Source: Chitinophaga polysaccharea (GTDB taxonomy: Bacteria > Bacteroidota > Bacteroidia > Chitinophagales > Chitinophagaceae). From it: a stretch of 64,000 nt of DNA. A model generated the notes under the pieces. It saw only the letters and a program-made list of their open reading frames with translations. It was not told where the DNA came from and searched no databases. Location: NCBI RefSeq assembly GCF_902150045.1, contig NZ_CABFVU010000001.1:3162001-3226000 (forward strand). Direction: 5' to 3'. How positions within the stretch are numbered: position 1 is the stretch's first letter; every line of letters starts with the position of its first letter. Shown one piece after another: positions 9,923-18,096 of this stretch. The position numbers and the translations under genes are program-made.

Positions 9923-10348
9923 TTATACTTTACCACCCAGGTTCCTGATCAACTTTTCCAGGAAGTTGATAGCGGCAAGATATTCTTCTTCTGAGATGCC
10001 TTCCATTATCTTTTCGCGGTTTTTCAACTGGAGGGCTTCAATAGCTGCATATTCCTGTTTGCCGGTATCCGTAAACGAATAAAGATCGTTTGTGTGGCAG
10101 ATCCAGTTACGGGTGAGCAGTGTTTCCAGTACTTCGTCCAGTTCCGCCATAGTGAGGAACCGGCTTACCTGGTGGTAGTAGAGTTCTTTGCTGATCTTGC
10201 CGTGTGCATCTATATTTTTCAATACCTGCCAGTGAAACCTGTTGATGCCAAAGGATTCAAAAGCTATATTGGTGAAATGGGTGATCAGGCAGTCGGCCTC
10301 CTTCAGGTACCAGCCGATAGGAAGCTTTTCCATTATTCCGGATTGCAT
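9923..10348 (-). CDS. MarR-family-like transcriptional regulator
   Basis: 141 aa, all-helical, winged-helix fold: the helix-turn-helix spans roughly VLKNIDAHGKISKELYYHQV to LDEVLETLLTRNW, followed by a beta-wing (ICHTNDLYSFTDTGKQEY) and a dimerisation helix. This is the MarR layout. ATG at 10348 or 10333 possible. It precedes nothing in the same direction but the palindromic element, and lies 13 bp after the VOC gene, so the two are probably co-transcribed; the ligand is unknown. Confidence 0.72.
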   Translation of the reverse strand: MQSGIMEKLPIGWYLKEADCLITHFTNIAFESFGINRFHWQVLKNIDAHGKISKELYYHQVSRFLTMAELDEVLETLLTRNWICHTNDLYSFTDTGKQEYAAIEALQLKNREKIMEGISEEEYLAAINFLEKLIRNLGGKV

Positions 10349-10361
10349 AAAGTTTGTTGTT

Positions 10362-10733
10362 TTAAGCTTTGATGGGGGTAGTTACCTCCACCATAAAGGT
10401 GTCAAAAGTGAAATAAAAGCCGAAGGTTTTGCGCATGATCTGCGGCGCCTGTTCCGGTTCGATACCCCCGTTTTTCAATCGGTCCCACATTGTTCTTACC
10501 GCTGTTTCATCTTCCAGGTAAAATCCTATATGAAAAACATCCGGGTAAGTATGATTTCCACTCTCATTCATACGCTGGTTCATCAGCACCAGGATAAATC
10601 CATCGGAGCCGTTTAAAACGGATAAGGTATCGTTCAGTTTTTGGTCGTTGCAGGTAAAGCCGAAATAGGTTTCGAATAATGCGCGGGTTGCCGGCACATC
10701 TTTTACGCTGAGGTTTAAGTGATTGAGTTGCAT
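10362..10733 (-). CDS. VOC-family (glyoxalase/bleomycin-resistance fold) protein
   Basis: 123 aa with the paired beta-alpha-beta-beta-beta modules of VOC proteins: MQLNHLNLSVKDVPATRALFE at the start and DVFHIGFYLEDETAVRTMWDRL in the second half, ending TFDTFMVEVTTP. His4 and the late Glu are in the usual metal-ligand positions. Function is not predictable. It is the leader gene ahead of the MarR gene. Confidence 0.82.
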   Translation of the reverse strand: MQLNHLNLSVKDVPATRALFETYFGFTCNDQKLNDTLSVLNGSDGFILVLMNQRMNESGNHTYPDVFHIGFYLEDETAVRTMWDRLKNGGIEPEQAPQIMRKTFGFYFTFDTFMVEVTTPIKA

Positions 10734-10833
10734 TATAGTGTAGTGGGTAAATGAATGTTCGCTCTTTTATAGTGCAAATATAGGAGAATGATTGTTCTTT
10801 TAAAGAAATTTTTTTGCCAGGAAGGGAAATTTT

Positions 10834-11005
10834 GCGAAGGTTGTCTGACTCAGGATTATGATGATTTAGCTGATTACGCTGATTTTGTCTTTGGGATTTT
10901 TCAGTGATTGGGAGATGGCAGCGAAGATGGCCTCAAACGCTAAAAATAGAATCAGTGTAATCAGCGAAATCATTAAAATCAGTGTTCCAAGACAATTTTC
11001 CCCGC
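10834..11005. repeat. Dispersed palindromic repeat, copy A (diverged)
   Basis: Left arm about 10834-10886 contains GTTGTCTGACTCAGGATTAT then GATGATTTAGCTGATTACGC; right arm about 10941-11005, read in reverse, gives ATTGTCTTGGAACACTGATT then TTTCGCTGATTACACTGATT. The arms form a long imperfect hairpin. The same TTGTCTGACTCA core occurs in copies B-E. The right end lies 12 bp from the stop codon of the cupin gene. The flank AAATTTTGCGAA also precedes copy C. Confidence 0.6.
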
Positions 11006-11016
11006 TGAAGGCGGCG

Positions 11017-11406
11017 CTAAATACCATCCCGTATGAAATGAGGATCATTCCCCGGTTCCAGGGGAATATAGATCCGTTCCCATTCGTTGCCATCCGTTAC
11101 TTCCCAGGTATGACCGGGGCCGCTGGTGTCTTCTGCCAAGAGGATAATGCCGGGCTCCAGGATAAAGGTATCGCCATTGGTGACGGTGAATTTAAGCCGG
11201 CCTTTCAGCGTTACCACAAACTGCCGCCGTGGAGCCGGGTGGGGAATATTTTCGAGATCACCCGTGCCCGTCTGGCAAAAGAAGTAGTTTGCTTCAATTT
11301 TGTTCCGGGTCTGGATCTTACCGGTTTCAAAAGAGCAGTCTGTTTCATTGGTATTGAATAGTCTTATAGCCCTGATAAATGTTGATTCGTTGTCCGTTGC
11401 TGCCAT
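11017..11406 (-). CDS. Cupin-domain protein
   Basis: 129 aa, one cupin barrel: strand pattern RRQFVVTLKGRLKFTVTNGD (first motif, degenerate, no HxH) and PGHTWEVTDGNEWERIYIPL (second motif, His present). No signal peptide. The loss of the usual HxH pair suggests it may not bind a catalytic metal. It starts 9 bp after the preceding gene's stop and probably ends the long minus-strand transcript. Substrate unknown. Confidence 0.72.
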   Translation of the reverse strand: MAATDNESTFIRAIRLFNTNETDCSFETGKIQTRNKIEANYFFCQTGTGDLENIPHPAPRRQFVVTLKGRLKFTVTNGDTFILEPGIILLAEDTSGPGHTWEVTDGNEWERIYIPLEPGNDPHFIRDGI

Positions 11407-11415
11407 GTGATGGGT

Positions 11416-12387
11416 TTATTGTTTTTTCTTTGCCGGTTTCTTTGGTGTTTCCTGTTGAAAATCTTCTGCCGATTTGGGCTGGGTCATGCTTTTCTTCTTC
11501 TGGTCCAGGGGTTGTGGTGTGGGAGCGCCTTTCCCCAGAGGGATGGCATCATGGAAAATTTTATTGACATGCATCCACTTACCCGCCTGCCATTTAAAGC
11601 CTTCGTAGTCCATATCGGTTACGTAGGTGAATTTTTTCATGGGCTCATTGGTTTCAGAGATGAGGTGGTCGAACACGATCATATCCAGTTCCTTATTGTA
11701 ATTGAGCGTGGCAGTGCTTTCTTTTTTGTATTCAATGATAAAGCGGTTGCGGGTAGGTTTGGGAGTGCTGTCTTCTGCAAAACTGAAAAATGGTCCGCCC
11801 AGCACAGGAACACCGTTTTTAAAAGTCAGCATTTCCACTATTTTCTTCTGGCTGCGGGGATTGTTGGCATCCCAGCCAAAGAGGGTATAATATTCTTTAT
11901 TGAAGTAATGCCGGTGAACGATGTTATAATATAGGCAACCGAACCAGGATTTATTATCGCTGATGGTATCGGTGTTGGTCATATAATCGGAGGCGTCGAA
12001 CAGGGGGAAGAGCTTGAGCTGTCCGTCGGCGGTATTCATCTGTATAGCACCATAATGCCGGTAGAAGCCATTTTCACGTTCCAGGGCCCAGGTAAAGATC
12101 CGGAAGGCGCTATCCTGGGGGTACTGGATAGATATTGTTTTCAGGGAATCGAACCTGAAGCGGAAAGAGTATTTTGTTTTCAGGGTTCTTACCAGCAGGG
12201 GGATAAATGCTTCTGTAGCGCGTTGCCGGCCATCGTCGCCTTTCCCGTTGAAGATATCTTCGCTGAGTGCCTTTAGCGTGTCCTGGTTAAGGAGCAGCTG
12301 TTTCATTCCAGCCGCGTCCGGCTGCTGGGCGAGCGCCAGCAGGGAGGTAATGACCAGGAGCAGTGACAGTAATGGTTTTTTTGCCAT
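11416..12387 (-). CDS. Exported protein of unknown function
   Basis: 323 aa. A Sec signal peptide is clear (MAKKPLLSLLLVITSLLALAQ, cleavage near Ala-Gln). The mature part is beta-rich with repeated aromatic residues and ends in a Lys/Pro-rich tail (GKGAPTPQPLDQKKKS... TPKKPAKKKQ). Similar proteins occur in Bacteroidota as hypothetical secreted proteins; I recognise no domain. It lies 26 bp after the gmhB-like gene in the same direction. The basic tail could bind an acidic polymer, which is a guess. Confidence 0.7.
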   Translation of the reverse strand: MAKKPLLSLLLVITSLLALAQQPDAAGMKQLLLNQDTLKALSEDIFNGKGDDGRQRATEAFIPLLVRTLKTKYSFRFRFDSLKTISIQYPQDSAFRIFTWALERENGFYRHYGAIQMNTADGQLKLFPLFDASDYMTNTDTISDNKSWFGCLYYNIVHRHYFNKEYYTLFGWDANNPRSQKKIVEMLTFKNGVPVLGGPFFSFAEDSTPKPTRNRFIIEYKKESTATLNYNKELDMIVFDHLISETNEPMKKFTYVTDMDYEGFKWQAGKWMHVNKIFHDAIPLGKGAPTPQPLDQKKKSMTQPKSAEDFQQETPKKPAKKKQ

Positions 12388-12413
12388 ATCTATTATACGG
12401 TTGCGGCTTATAA

Positions 12414-12935
12414 TTATTGTACAGCCTGTGCAAACTGCAGCAGGTTTTGATATCGCTGATCGATCAGTGGGTGGGGGAACGGTGTTTCAGGCCGGGTAGA
12501 GGGGATGAACACGGTTTGCATGCCCAGGCTTTTTCCGAACTGCATATCGCTTAGGGTATTGCCTACCATCACGGAAGTACTGAAATCAATGTCGGGGAAA
12601 TCCTGCTTAGCCTGTAACCCCATGCCAGTGGCCGGTTTACGGCATGGGCTGCTGCTGTCTGCATCGGGACAAAAATAAATAGCGTCAATTTTGCCGCCAT
12701 TCCTTTCAATTTGCTGCCGCATTTGAGCATGAATTTCCTGTAATCCTTCGGTAGTGAGCAGTCCCCGGCCGATACAGCGCTGGTTGGTGATCACAATAAT
12801 GCGCTCGAAGCGTTTTGCGAGTATGGGCATAGCTGATAACACGCCTTCGCTGAAGTGAAACATATCCGGTCGGAGTACGTAACCATCGCGGATTTCATCG
12901 TTGATTACACCGTCTCTGTCGAGGAATAGGGTCAT
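12414..12935 (-). CDS. gmhB: GmhB-like HAD phosphatase (heptose bisphosphate)
   Basis: 173 aa HAD-IIIA phosphatase: motif I FLDRDGVIND (both Asp), motif II VITNQ, motif III CRKPATGM, motif IV MVGNTLSDM. In the heptose pathway it removes the 7-phosphate from D-glycero-D-manno-heptose 1,7-bisphosphate. Its start overlaps the hddC stop (ATGA), linking it to the pathway. The zinc loop of classic GmhB (C-x-H ... C-x-C) is shortened to CPDADSSSPC, keeping two Cys only, so metal binding there is doubtful. Function is assigned mainly by neighbours. Confidence 0.83.
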   Translation of the reverse strand: MTLFLDRDGVINDEIRDGYVLRPDMFHFSEGVLSAMPILAKRFERIIVITNQRCIGRGLLTTEGLQEIHAQMRQQIERNGGKIDAIYFCPDADSSSPCRKPATGMGLQAKQDFPDIDFSTSVMVGNTLSDMQFGKSLGMQTVFIPSTRPETPFPHPLIDQRYQNLLQFAQAVQ

Positions 12936-13627
12936 GATACCAATACTTTTTTTGCTGCTTCGTAATCTTCCGGGATCCCGATATCAATGAAATACGTGTT
13001 GCTGATATAGCCGTATAATTTCCCTGCCTGTGCGCCAGGCTCCAGTACTTCTTTTTCAAAGGAAAATTTCTCCGGGAGTGGCAGGCTTTGGAGGAATCCT
13101 GCTGAGGTCCGGTAAATACCGCCGTTGATCAGTCCTTCTTCCATGAATTTCTTTTCATGAAAATGGGTGATCTGCTGGTGCTCATCCAGCTGTATGCTGC
13201 CGTAGCGGTCGAACTGTTGCATGGGTTTCAGAGCCAGCGACAGGGGGCTTTGATGCGATTGGTGGAAATTATTGAAAGCCGCCAGGTTTACATCAAAATA
13301 GGTATCGCCGTTAACGATGAAAATTTCGTTGCCTTTCACTGCCTGCAAGGCGTTGATGATACCCCCGCCGGTGCCCAGCGGTTCCTGTTCCACGGTAAAG
13401 GATACACGTAAAGGGAGCGATATGCTGTTGCACCAGCTGATCACCTGGTCAGACAGGTAACCGAGCGATAGCACTGCATGTTGAATGCCTTGTTTGTGCA
13501 GGTATTGCAACAGGTAATATAAAAAGGGATGCGGCCCCAGCGGAGCCATGCATTTGGGCTTGTCGGCCACTACGCTTCTGAGCCGGGTTCCGAGGCCCCC
13601 GGCGAGTACGATACATTCTCCCGTCAT
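12932..13627 (-). CDS. hddC: Heptose-1-phosphate nucleotidyltransferase (HddC-like)
   Basis: Nucleotidyltransferase fold with signature AGGLGTRLRS, KPKCMAPL and a metal-binding GDTYFDV. With gmhA, hddA and gmhB around it, the likely role is to activate D-glycero-alpha-D-manno-heptose 1-phosphate to the GDP sugar. The frame extends to 13660, but I start at ATG 13627 because it overlaps the gmhA stop as ATGA and puts the signature near the N-terminus, as the family requires. The stop also overlaps the next gene by 4 bp. GDP versus ADP specificity cannot be read from sequence; the HddA kinase next door argues for the alpha/GDP branch. Confidence 0.87.
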   Translation of the reverse strand: MTGECIVLAGGLGTRLRSVVADKPKCMAPLGPHPFLYYLLQYLHKQGIQHAVLSLGYLSDQVISWCNSISLPLRVSFTVEQEPLGTGGGIINALQAVKGNEIFIVNGDTYFDVNLAAFNNFHQSHQSPLSLALKPMQQFDRYGSIQLDEHQQITHFHEKKFMEEGLINGGIYRTSAGFLQSLPLPEKFSFEKEVLEPGAQAGKLYGYISNTYFIDIGIPEDYEAAKKVLVS

Positions 13628-14202
13628 GCGCCAAACAGGTTGTTTTCCACTATTTCGCAAATGATATGTCCTACGGTGATATGCGCCTCCTGTATACGCG
13701 GCGTATCAGCAGAAGGGATATTGATCAGGTAGTCGCTTCCCTCTTTCATTTTTCCACCGGTACTGCCGGTCATGCTTACCACTATCATTCCCTGTTCCTT
13801 TGCCACTTTCATGGCTTCCAGTATATTGGCAGAATTACCGGAGGTAGAAATGCCTACCAGCACATCGCCTTCACGGCCAATACCTTTCAGGATGCGGGCG
13901 TATACCTGGTCGTACCCATAGTCATTGCCCACGGCCGTCATATAAGAAGTATTGCAATGCAGGGCCTCCGCATACAGCGGCATACGGTCTTTATAAAACC
14001 GGCCGGAAAATTCTGCGGCCAGGTGTTGCGCATCTGCTGCGCTGCCGCCGTTACCGCAAAAAAGGATTTTATGATCGGTTTGAAGACTGTGCGTAATCGC
14101 TTCCGCTACCAGTTTGATGGTATTTAGCAACGGCTCATCCTGGCAAATGGCTTCCTTCACAGTGATGCTTTCCCGGATCTTATTGGCAATGAATTGTTTC
14201 AT
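13624..14202 (-). CDS. gmhA: Sedoheptulose 7-phosphate isomerase
   Basis: 192 aa SIS-domain protein. ILFCGNGGSAADAQHLAAEF (phosphosugar loop), GISTSGNSANILEAM and VGHIICEIVEN are the GmhA signatures. It converts sedoheptulose 7-phosphate to D-glycero-D-manno-heptose 7-phosphate, the first step of bacterial heptose synthesis. It lies 27 bp after hddA and overlaps hddC. Length fits the family. Confidence 0.92.
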   Translation of the reverse strand: MKQFIANKIRESITVKEAICQDEPLLNTIKLVAEAITHSLQTDHKILFCGNGGSAADAQHLAAEFSGRFYKDRMPLYAEALHCNTSYMTAVGNDYGYDQVYARILKGIGREGDVLVGISTSGNSANILEAMKVAKEQGMIVVSMTGSTGGKMKEGSDYLINIPSADTPRIQEAHITVGHIICEIVENNLFGA

Positions 14203-14229
14203 CAGCAGAAATTTTTGATTTGTTAAACC

Positions 14230-15255
14230 TTAAATGCTCCACGTTTGAATGCCGTGATTGGTAAAGGTATATCGTTTTACATCTCCGCCAAAACCGCTAA
14301 GTGCATCTACCACGGCAAAGCGGGTATTTTTCGGGCAATAGAAGATCATAAACCCGCCTCCGCCTGCACCTGAAATTTTACCACCGCTGGCGCCGGCTTT
14401 GCGGGCTGCTTCGTAAATTTCATCGAGCTGGGGATTGGTAATGCCATGGGCCATCTTCTTTTTATTTTCAAAGCCATAGTTCAGGATTTCACCGATCTTA
14501 TCAATAGTGCCCCGCAGCAGTGCTTCTTTCATCATTATTGCCTGCTCTTTCAGCTGGTGCATGGCTTCTATGGAATCATCTTTTTTATCGGTAACATTTT
14601 TTTGTTGTTCTGAGATGATGGTGGAAGATAAACGGCTGGTAGAAGTATAAAACAATACCAGGTTATTTTCCAGTTCGTGGAGGTTTACTTCTTTGATGCG
14701 CAGCGGGTTTACAATCACCTTATCGCCTTTATAAAACTCCATGAAGTTAACGCCTCCAAAGGTAGCCGCGTATTGGTCCTGTTTACCGCCGGCCTGGTTC
14801 AGGTCTTCCCGTTCAATAGAATAGGCGAGATGGGCCAGGTCGTATTCTCCCAGCGGCAGCTTCAGCCATTCTGCAAATGCGCCCAGCACGGCCACCACGA
14901 GGGTGGAAGAGGTGCCGAGGCCGGAGCCGGCAGGTGCATCTACAAAGGTGGTAAGTTTAAAACCGGTAGCCGGTAAGGAGCCATAATCTTTTTGCACGCG
15001 GTTGATCACGCCTTTCAGGATATCCAGTTTACCGTCTAACGGCAAGGGGTATACGGCATCGTAAGTGGCTGTTTCCCTTCTGTCGGCGCAATCGAACACC
15101 ACCTGCCCGTTTTGGAGCGGTTCTATAGATGCGCGTGCATAGAGGGAGATAGTGGCGTTGAGGATGGCGCCACCATATAAATCCGAATACGGACTTACAT
15201 CTGTGCCACCACCGGCAAGGCCTATACGTAAAGGAGCTTTGCTTCTGTAAATCAT
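14230..15255 (-). CDS. hddA: D-glycero-alpha-D-manno-heptose 7-phosphate kinase
   Basis: 341 aa GHMP kinase: N-terminal RSKAPLRIGLAGGGTDVSPY, the ATP loop PAGSGLGTSSTLVVAVLGAF, and C-terminal GASGGKISGAGGGGFMIFYC. The PLRIGLAGGGTD opening and length are typical of HddA/fucokinase-like sugar kinases; with gmhA, gmhB and hddC it completes the GDP-heptose route. The product would feed glycans of the S-layer, capsule or LPS. Confidence 0.88.
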   Translation of the reverse strand: MIYRSKAPLRIGLAGGGTDVSPYSDLYGGAILNATISLYARASIEPLQNGQVVFDCADRRETATYDAVYPLPLDGKLDILKGVINRVQKDYGSLPATGFKLTTFVDAPAGSGLGTSSTLVVAVLGAFAEWLKLPLGEYDLAHLAYSIEREDLNQAGGKQDQYAATFGGVNFMEFYKGDKVIVNPLRIKEVNLHELENNLVLFYTSTSRLSSTIISEQQKNVTDKKDDSIEAMHQLKEQAIMMKEALLRGTIDKIGEILNYGFENKKKMAHGITNPQLDEIYEAARKAGASGGKISGAGGGGFMIFYCPKNTRFAVVDALSGFGGDVKRYTFTNHGIQTWSI

Positions 15256-15269
15256 GCTGCTTTGTTTTT

Positions 15270-15390
15270 AAGCGGAAGGCGGAAGGCGGAAAGCGGAAAG
15301 CTATTGAAGCGATTGATAATTGTAGATATTCTTTAACACTGTTAGTCGCTTCAATAGCTTTCTGCTTTCTGCTTTCAACCTTCTGCTGCT
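15270..15390. repeat. Large imperfect inverted repeat between hddA and a glycosyltransferase
   Basis: Left arm about 15270-15311 holds near-tandem GGAAGGC/GGAAAGC units, then GCTATTGAAGCGA. Right arm about 15344-15390, read in reverse, gives AGAAGGTTGAAAGCAGAAAG then GCTATTGAAGCGA. The right arm runs into the last codons and stop of the upstream glycosyltransferase. About 45 bp per arm with scattered mismatches; it could attenuate read-through within the operon. Confidence 0.55.
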
Positions 15391-16511
15391 AAAATATGAA
15401 TTTCTTTTGCCAGTCGCGCCCAGGAATACTGCAGTTTTTCTTTCCGGAGTGCTTCCACCATATCTGCTTCGCGGTTTTCCACGAAGTATTTTTCGATGGC
15501 GGCAGCAATAGATGCCGGGTCCGGTTCTGCCTGGAAACCCACTATGCCATCGGGCACCATTTCCACGAGGCCGCCCACATTGGTTACCACCATGGGTTTT
15601 TCAAAGTGGTAAGCGATCTGTGAAATGCCGCTTTGGGTGGCGCTTTTATAGGGTTGTACCACCAGGTCGGCGGCACAGAAATAATTCTTAACGGCTTCGT
15701 TGGGAATGAAATCGGTATGCATCAGCACCCGGTCGCCCAGTTGTAATTTGTTCAGCAGGTCCAGGTAAGGCGTGGCGTCTTCATAGTATTCTCCGGCTAC
15801 AATGGCATGTACATCCAGCTTTTTCAGTCTTTCGTCTGCCATTGCCTGCAACAGCAGGTCCAGCCCCTTATACTGGCGGATAAAGCCAAAGAAGAGAATG
15901 TATTTTTTGCCCGGGATGAGTTTCAGCTGTGCACGGGCTTCTTCTTTGGAGATAAGGGCGCCGTAGTTATCGTAAATAGGGTGGGGAATGAGCGATGCCT
16001 TCTTTACCGGTTCAAATACCCGCAGGTCGTTGAGCACCGACTGGCTCATGGCAATAAAAGCATCTACCGGTTTCAGGAAATACTTTGTAAAGGCCACATC
16101 CCCGGGTCTTTTTTCATGAGGTACCACGTTATCAAGCACGGCGATTACCCTGGTATGTTTACGCTTGCCCAGTCGCAGGAGAGAACCTAATGCAGGCCCC
16201 ATAATAGGCAACCAGTATTTAGTGATGATGATATCGGGGTTCATTTTCCGGATCTCCCGTCCTGTAATTAACCAATTCAGCGGATTTACGGAATTGATCA
16301 GCCTTTTGATGCGCAGATGCGCCGGAGCGGGATCTGTAGAGAACTGGCTTTTCCCCGGAAAAAAGAGTTTGGGGTACTGGATGGTAAATGTCCATATTTC
16401 CACGTCGTCTGTTTGCTGGAGCTCTTCTGCCAGTCGCTCGTTATAAGCAGCCAGCCCACCCCGGAAAGGGTAGGCTGTTCCCAGAATAAGTATTTTCTTT
16501 TTGTTAGCCAT
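15375..16511 (-). CDS. GT4-family glycosyltransferase
   Basis: 378 aa GT-B fold enzyme. N-terminal ILILGTAYPFRGGLAAYNERL (acceptor-side Rossmann start with a GG loop) and the C-terminal donor region VVQPYKSATQSGISQIAYHF then EKPMVVTNVGGLVEMV, with the E-x7-E-type motif of retaining GT4 enzymes. Cytoplasmic, probably using a nucleotide sugar. It shares the run with a GT2 and the heptose genes, so it may assemble the glycan that contains heptose. Confidence 0.85.
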   Translation of the reverse strand: MANKKKILILGTAYPFRGGLAAYNERLAEELQQTDDVEIWTFTIQYPKLFFPGKSQFSTDPAPAHLRIKRLINSVNPLNWLITGREIRKMNPDIIITKYWLPIMGPALGSLLRLGKRKHTRVIAVLDNVVPHEKRPGDVAFTKYFLKPVDAFIAMSQSVLNDLRVFEPVKKASLIPHPIYDNYGALISKEEARAQLKLIPGKKYILFFGFIRQYKGLDLLLQAMADERLKKLDVHAIVAGEYYEDATPYLDLLNKLQLGDRVLMHTDFIPNEAVKNYFCAADLVVQPYKSATQSGISQIAYHFEKPMVVTNVGGLVEMVPDGIVGFQAEPDPASIAAAIEKYFVENREADMVEALRKEKLQYSWARLAKEIHILAAEG

Positions 16512-16540
16512 AGATTAGATACGAAATGTGAAGGAGAGGA

Positions 16541-17539
16541 TCAGTGTCTGCGGTTGTGTTGGTGCGATAACTGCCATTCCTCCTCCGTAACATTGCTGGT
16601 ATGGTCCATCCGTTCTTCCACCAGGTAGGAGTTGCGTTCGGTGGCATTACGTGTTACCAGCTCGCCGATAAAACCGGTGAGGAATAACTGCGAACCGATG
16701 ATCATACAAAGCAGCCCGAAATAGAACAGGGGTCTGTCTGTCATGTTTACCTTGTCAAAGAATATTTTCGCCAGCGCAAGGTAAGCGGCTACTACAAAAC
16801 CCACGAAGAAAGAGAGGGACCCAAGTGCGCCGAACAGGTGCATGGGGCGTTTACCAAATTTACCGATGAACATAATGGTGGCCAGATCCAGGAAACCGTT
16901 GATAAAACGTTCCAGTCCGAATTTGGTGACACCGTATTTACGGGCGCGGTGCTCCACTACTTTTTCCCCTATTTTACGGAAGCCGTTCCATTTTGCAATA
17001 ACAGGAATATAGCGGTGCATTTCGCCGTATACTTCTATTGATTTCACTACTTTTTTACGATAGGCTTTAAGACCGCAGTTCATATCGTGCAGTTTTACGC
17101 CGCTCATGCGGGTAGTAGTGTAGTTGTATAGTTTTGAAGGAATGTTTTTGGTAAAAGTATTATCGTAACGTTTCTTTTTCCATCCGCTCACCAGGTCGAA
17201 GCCTTCCTCCACGATCATGCGGTAGAGCTCCGGTATTTCGTCGGGGCTATCCTGCAGGTCTGCGTCCATGGTGATCACCACATCGCCCTGTGCTGCGTTG
17301 AAGCCTTCGTTGAGGGCGGCCGACTTACCATAGTTGCGCTGGAACTTGATCCCTTTGATAAGAGGGTTCTGCGCAGCCAGTTGTTGTATAACAGCCCAGG
17401 AGTCGTCGGTACTGCCATCGTCCACCATCCATACCTCGTAGGTAAAGTGGTGGGCATTCATCACTCTTTGGATCCATGCGGCAAGTTCCGGCAAGGATTC
17501 TTCTTCGTTTTTTAAAGGAACGATTACGGATATGTTCAT
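16541..17539 (-). CDS. GT2 glycosyltransferase with C-terminal membrane helices (ArnC/DPM-like)
   Basis: 332 aa. GT-A catalytic domain: ISVIVPLKNEEESLPELA at the start, MVDDGSTDDSW, and the metal-binding ITMDADLQDSPDEI. Two membrane helices are near residues 230-255 (HLFGALGSLSFFVGFVVAAY) and 265-290 (FYFGLLCMIIGSQLFLTGFI). This layout is that of enzymes that place a sugar on undecaprenyl phosphate (ArnC, GtrB). It starts 15 bp after the DUF4199 gene. The sugar is not determinable. Confidence 0.87.
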   Translation of the reverse strand: MNISVIVPLKNEEESLPELAAWIQRVMNAHHFTYEVWMVDDGSTDDSWAVIQQLAAQNPLIKGIKFQRNYGKSAALNEGFNAAQGDVVITMDADLQDSPDEIPELYRMIVEEGFDLVSGWKKKRYDNTFTKNIPSKLYNYTTTRMSGVKLHDMNCGLKAYRKKVVKSIEVYGEMHRYIPVIAKWNGFRKIGEKVVEHRARKYGVTKFGLERFINGFLDLATIMFIGKFGKRPMHLFGALGSLSFFVGFVVAAYLALAKIFFDKVNMTDRPLFYFGLLCMIIGSQLFLTGFIGELVTRNATERNSYLVEERMDHTSNVTEEEWQLSHQHNRRH

Positions 17540-17554
17540 CTTTATAGAATAGTA

Positions 17555-18091
17555 TTATTGTAGTGGTCTTTCAACTGGTTTTTTGCGAATGATCAGTGAA
17601 ATGATCGCTGCTATCGCAAAATAGAATATTATTCCTTTCAGGAAGTCCATGAATGATTTTTTAATCCCGACGTTGAAGTCGGTTTTACTTAATTCATCCA
17701 GCTGTTTATCAATTTCATCCTGTGGTGCTTTGAATCTGTGCATCCATTTTTCTGTAGATTCCAGCAGATTATCTTTCAATGCATCCACGAGCTTTGGATC
17801 AATATATTTATAGAGCACATACTGGTAAACGGTAAGGATAGCCGTTCCGATGATAAACGTTGTAAATATAGGTTTCAGTGCTTCTTTGAAACTGATATAT
17901 CCTCCCTGCTGTTTTTTTACCTCAAGGCCGGCGAATATGGCAATGACAATAAAAACGGCCAGCTGCAATACGCTGTTCCACCAGGAAAACAATACAGATG
18001 GTCCGGCAACGTAGGTGATAACGTTCAGGAATATCAGTGATATACCGCCCACTACGCCCCATAACAGGCCCGGGTTAGAACTTTTCTGCAT
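17555..18091 (-). CDS. DUF4199 membrane protein
   Basis: 178 aa, four predicted membrane helices: LLWGVVGGISLIFLNVITYV, VLQLAVFIVIAIFAGL, IFTTFIIGTAILTVYQYVLY and a last one near GIIFYFAIAAIISLI. The family name is a placeholder of unknown function, common in Bacteroidota. The interval between helices 3 and 4 is charged and probably faces the periplasm or cytosol as one domain. It starts 5 bp after the dihydroorotase homologue and leads into the glycosyltransferases, a conserved-looking arrangement that hints at an envelope role. Confidence 0.8.
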   Translation of the reverse strand: MQKSSNPGLLWGVVGGISLIFLNVITYVAGPSVLFSWWNSVLQLAVFIVIAIFAGLEVKKQQGGYISFKEALKPIFTTFIIGTAILTVYQYVLYKYIDPKLVDALKDNLLESTEKWMHRFKAPQDEIDKQLDELSKTDFNVGIKKSFMDFLKGIIFYFAIAAIISLIIRKKPVERPLQ

Positions 18092-18096
18092 ATAGA

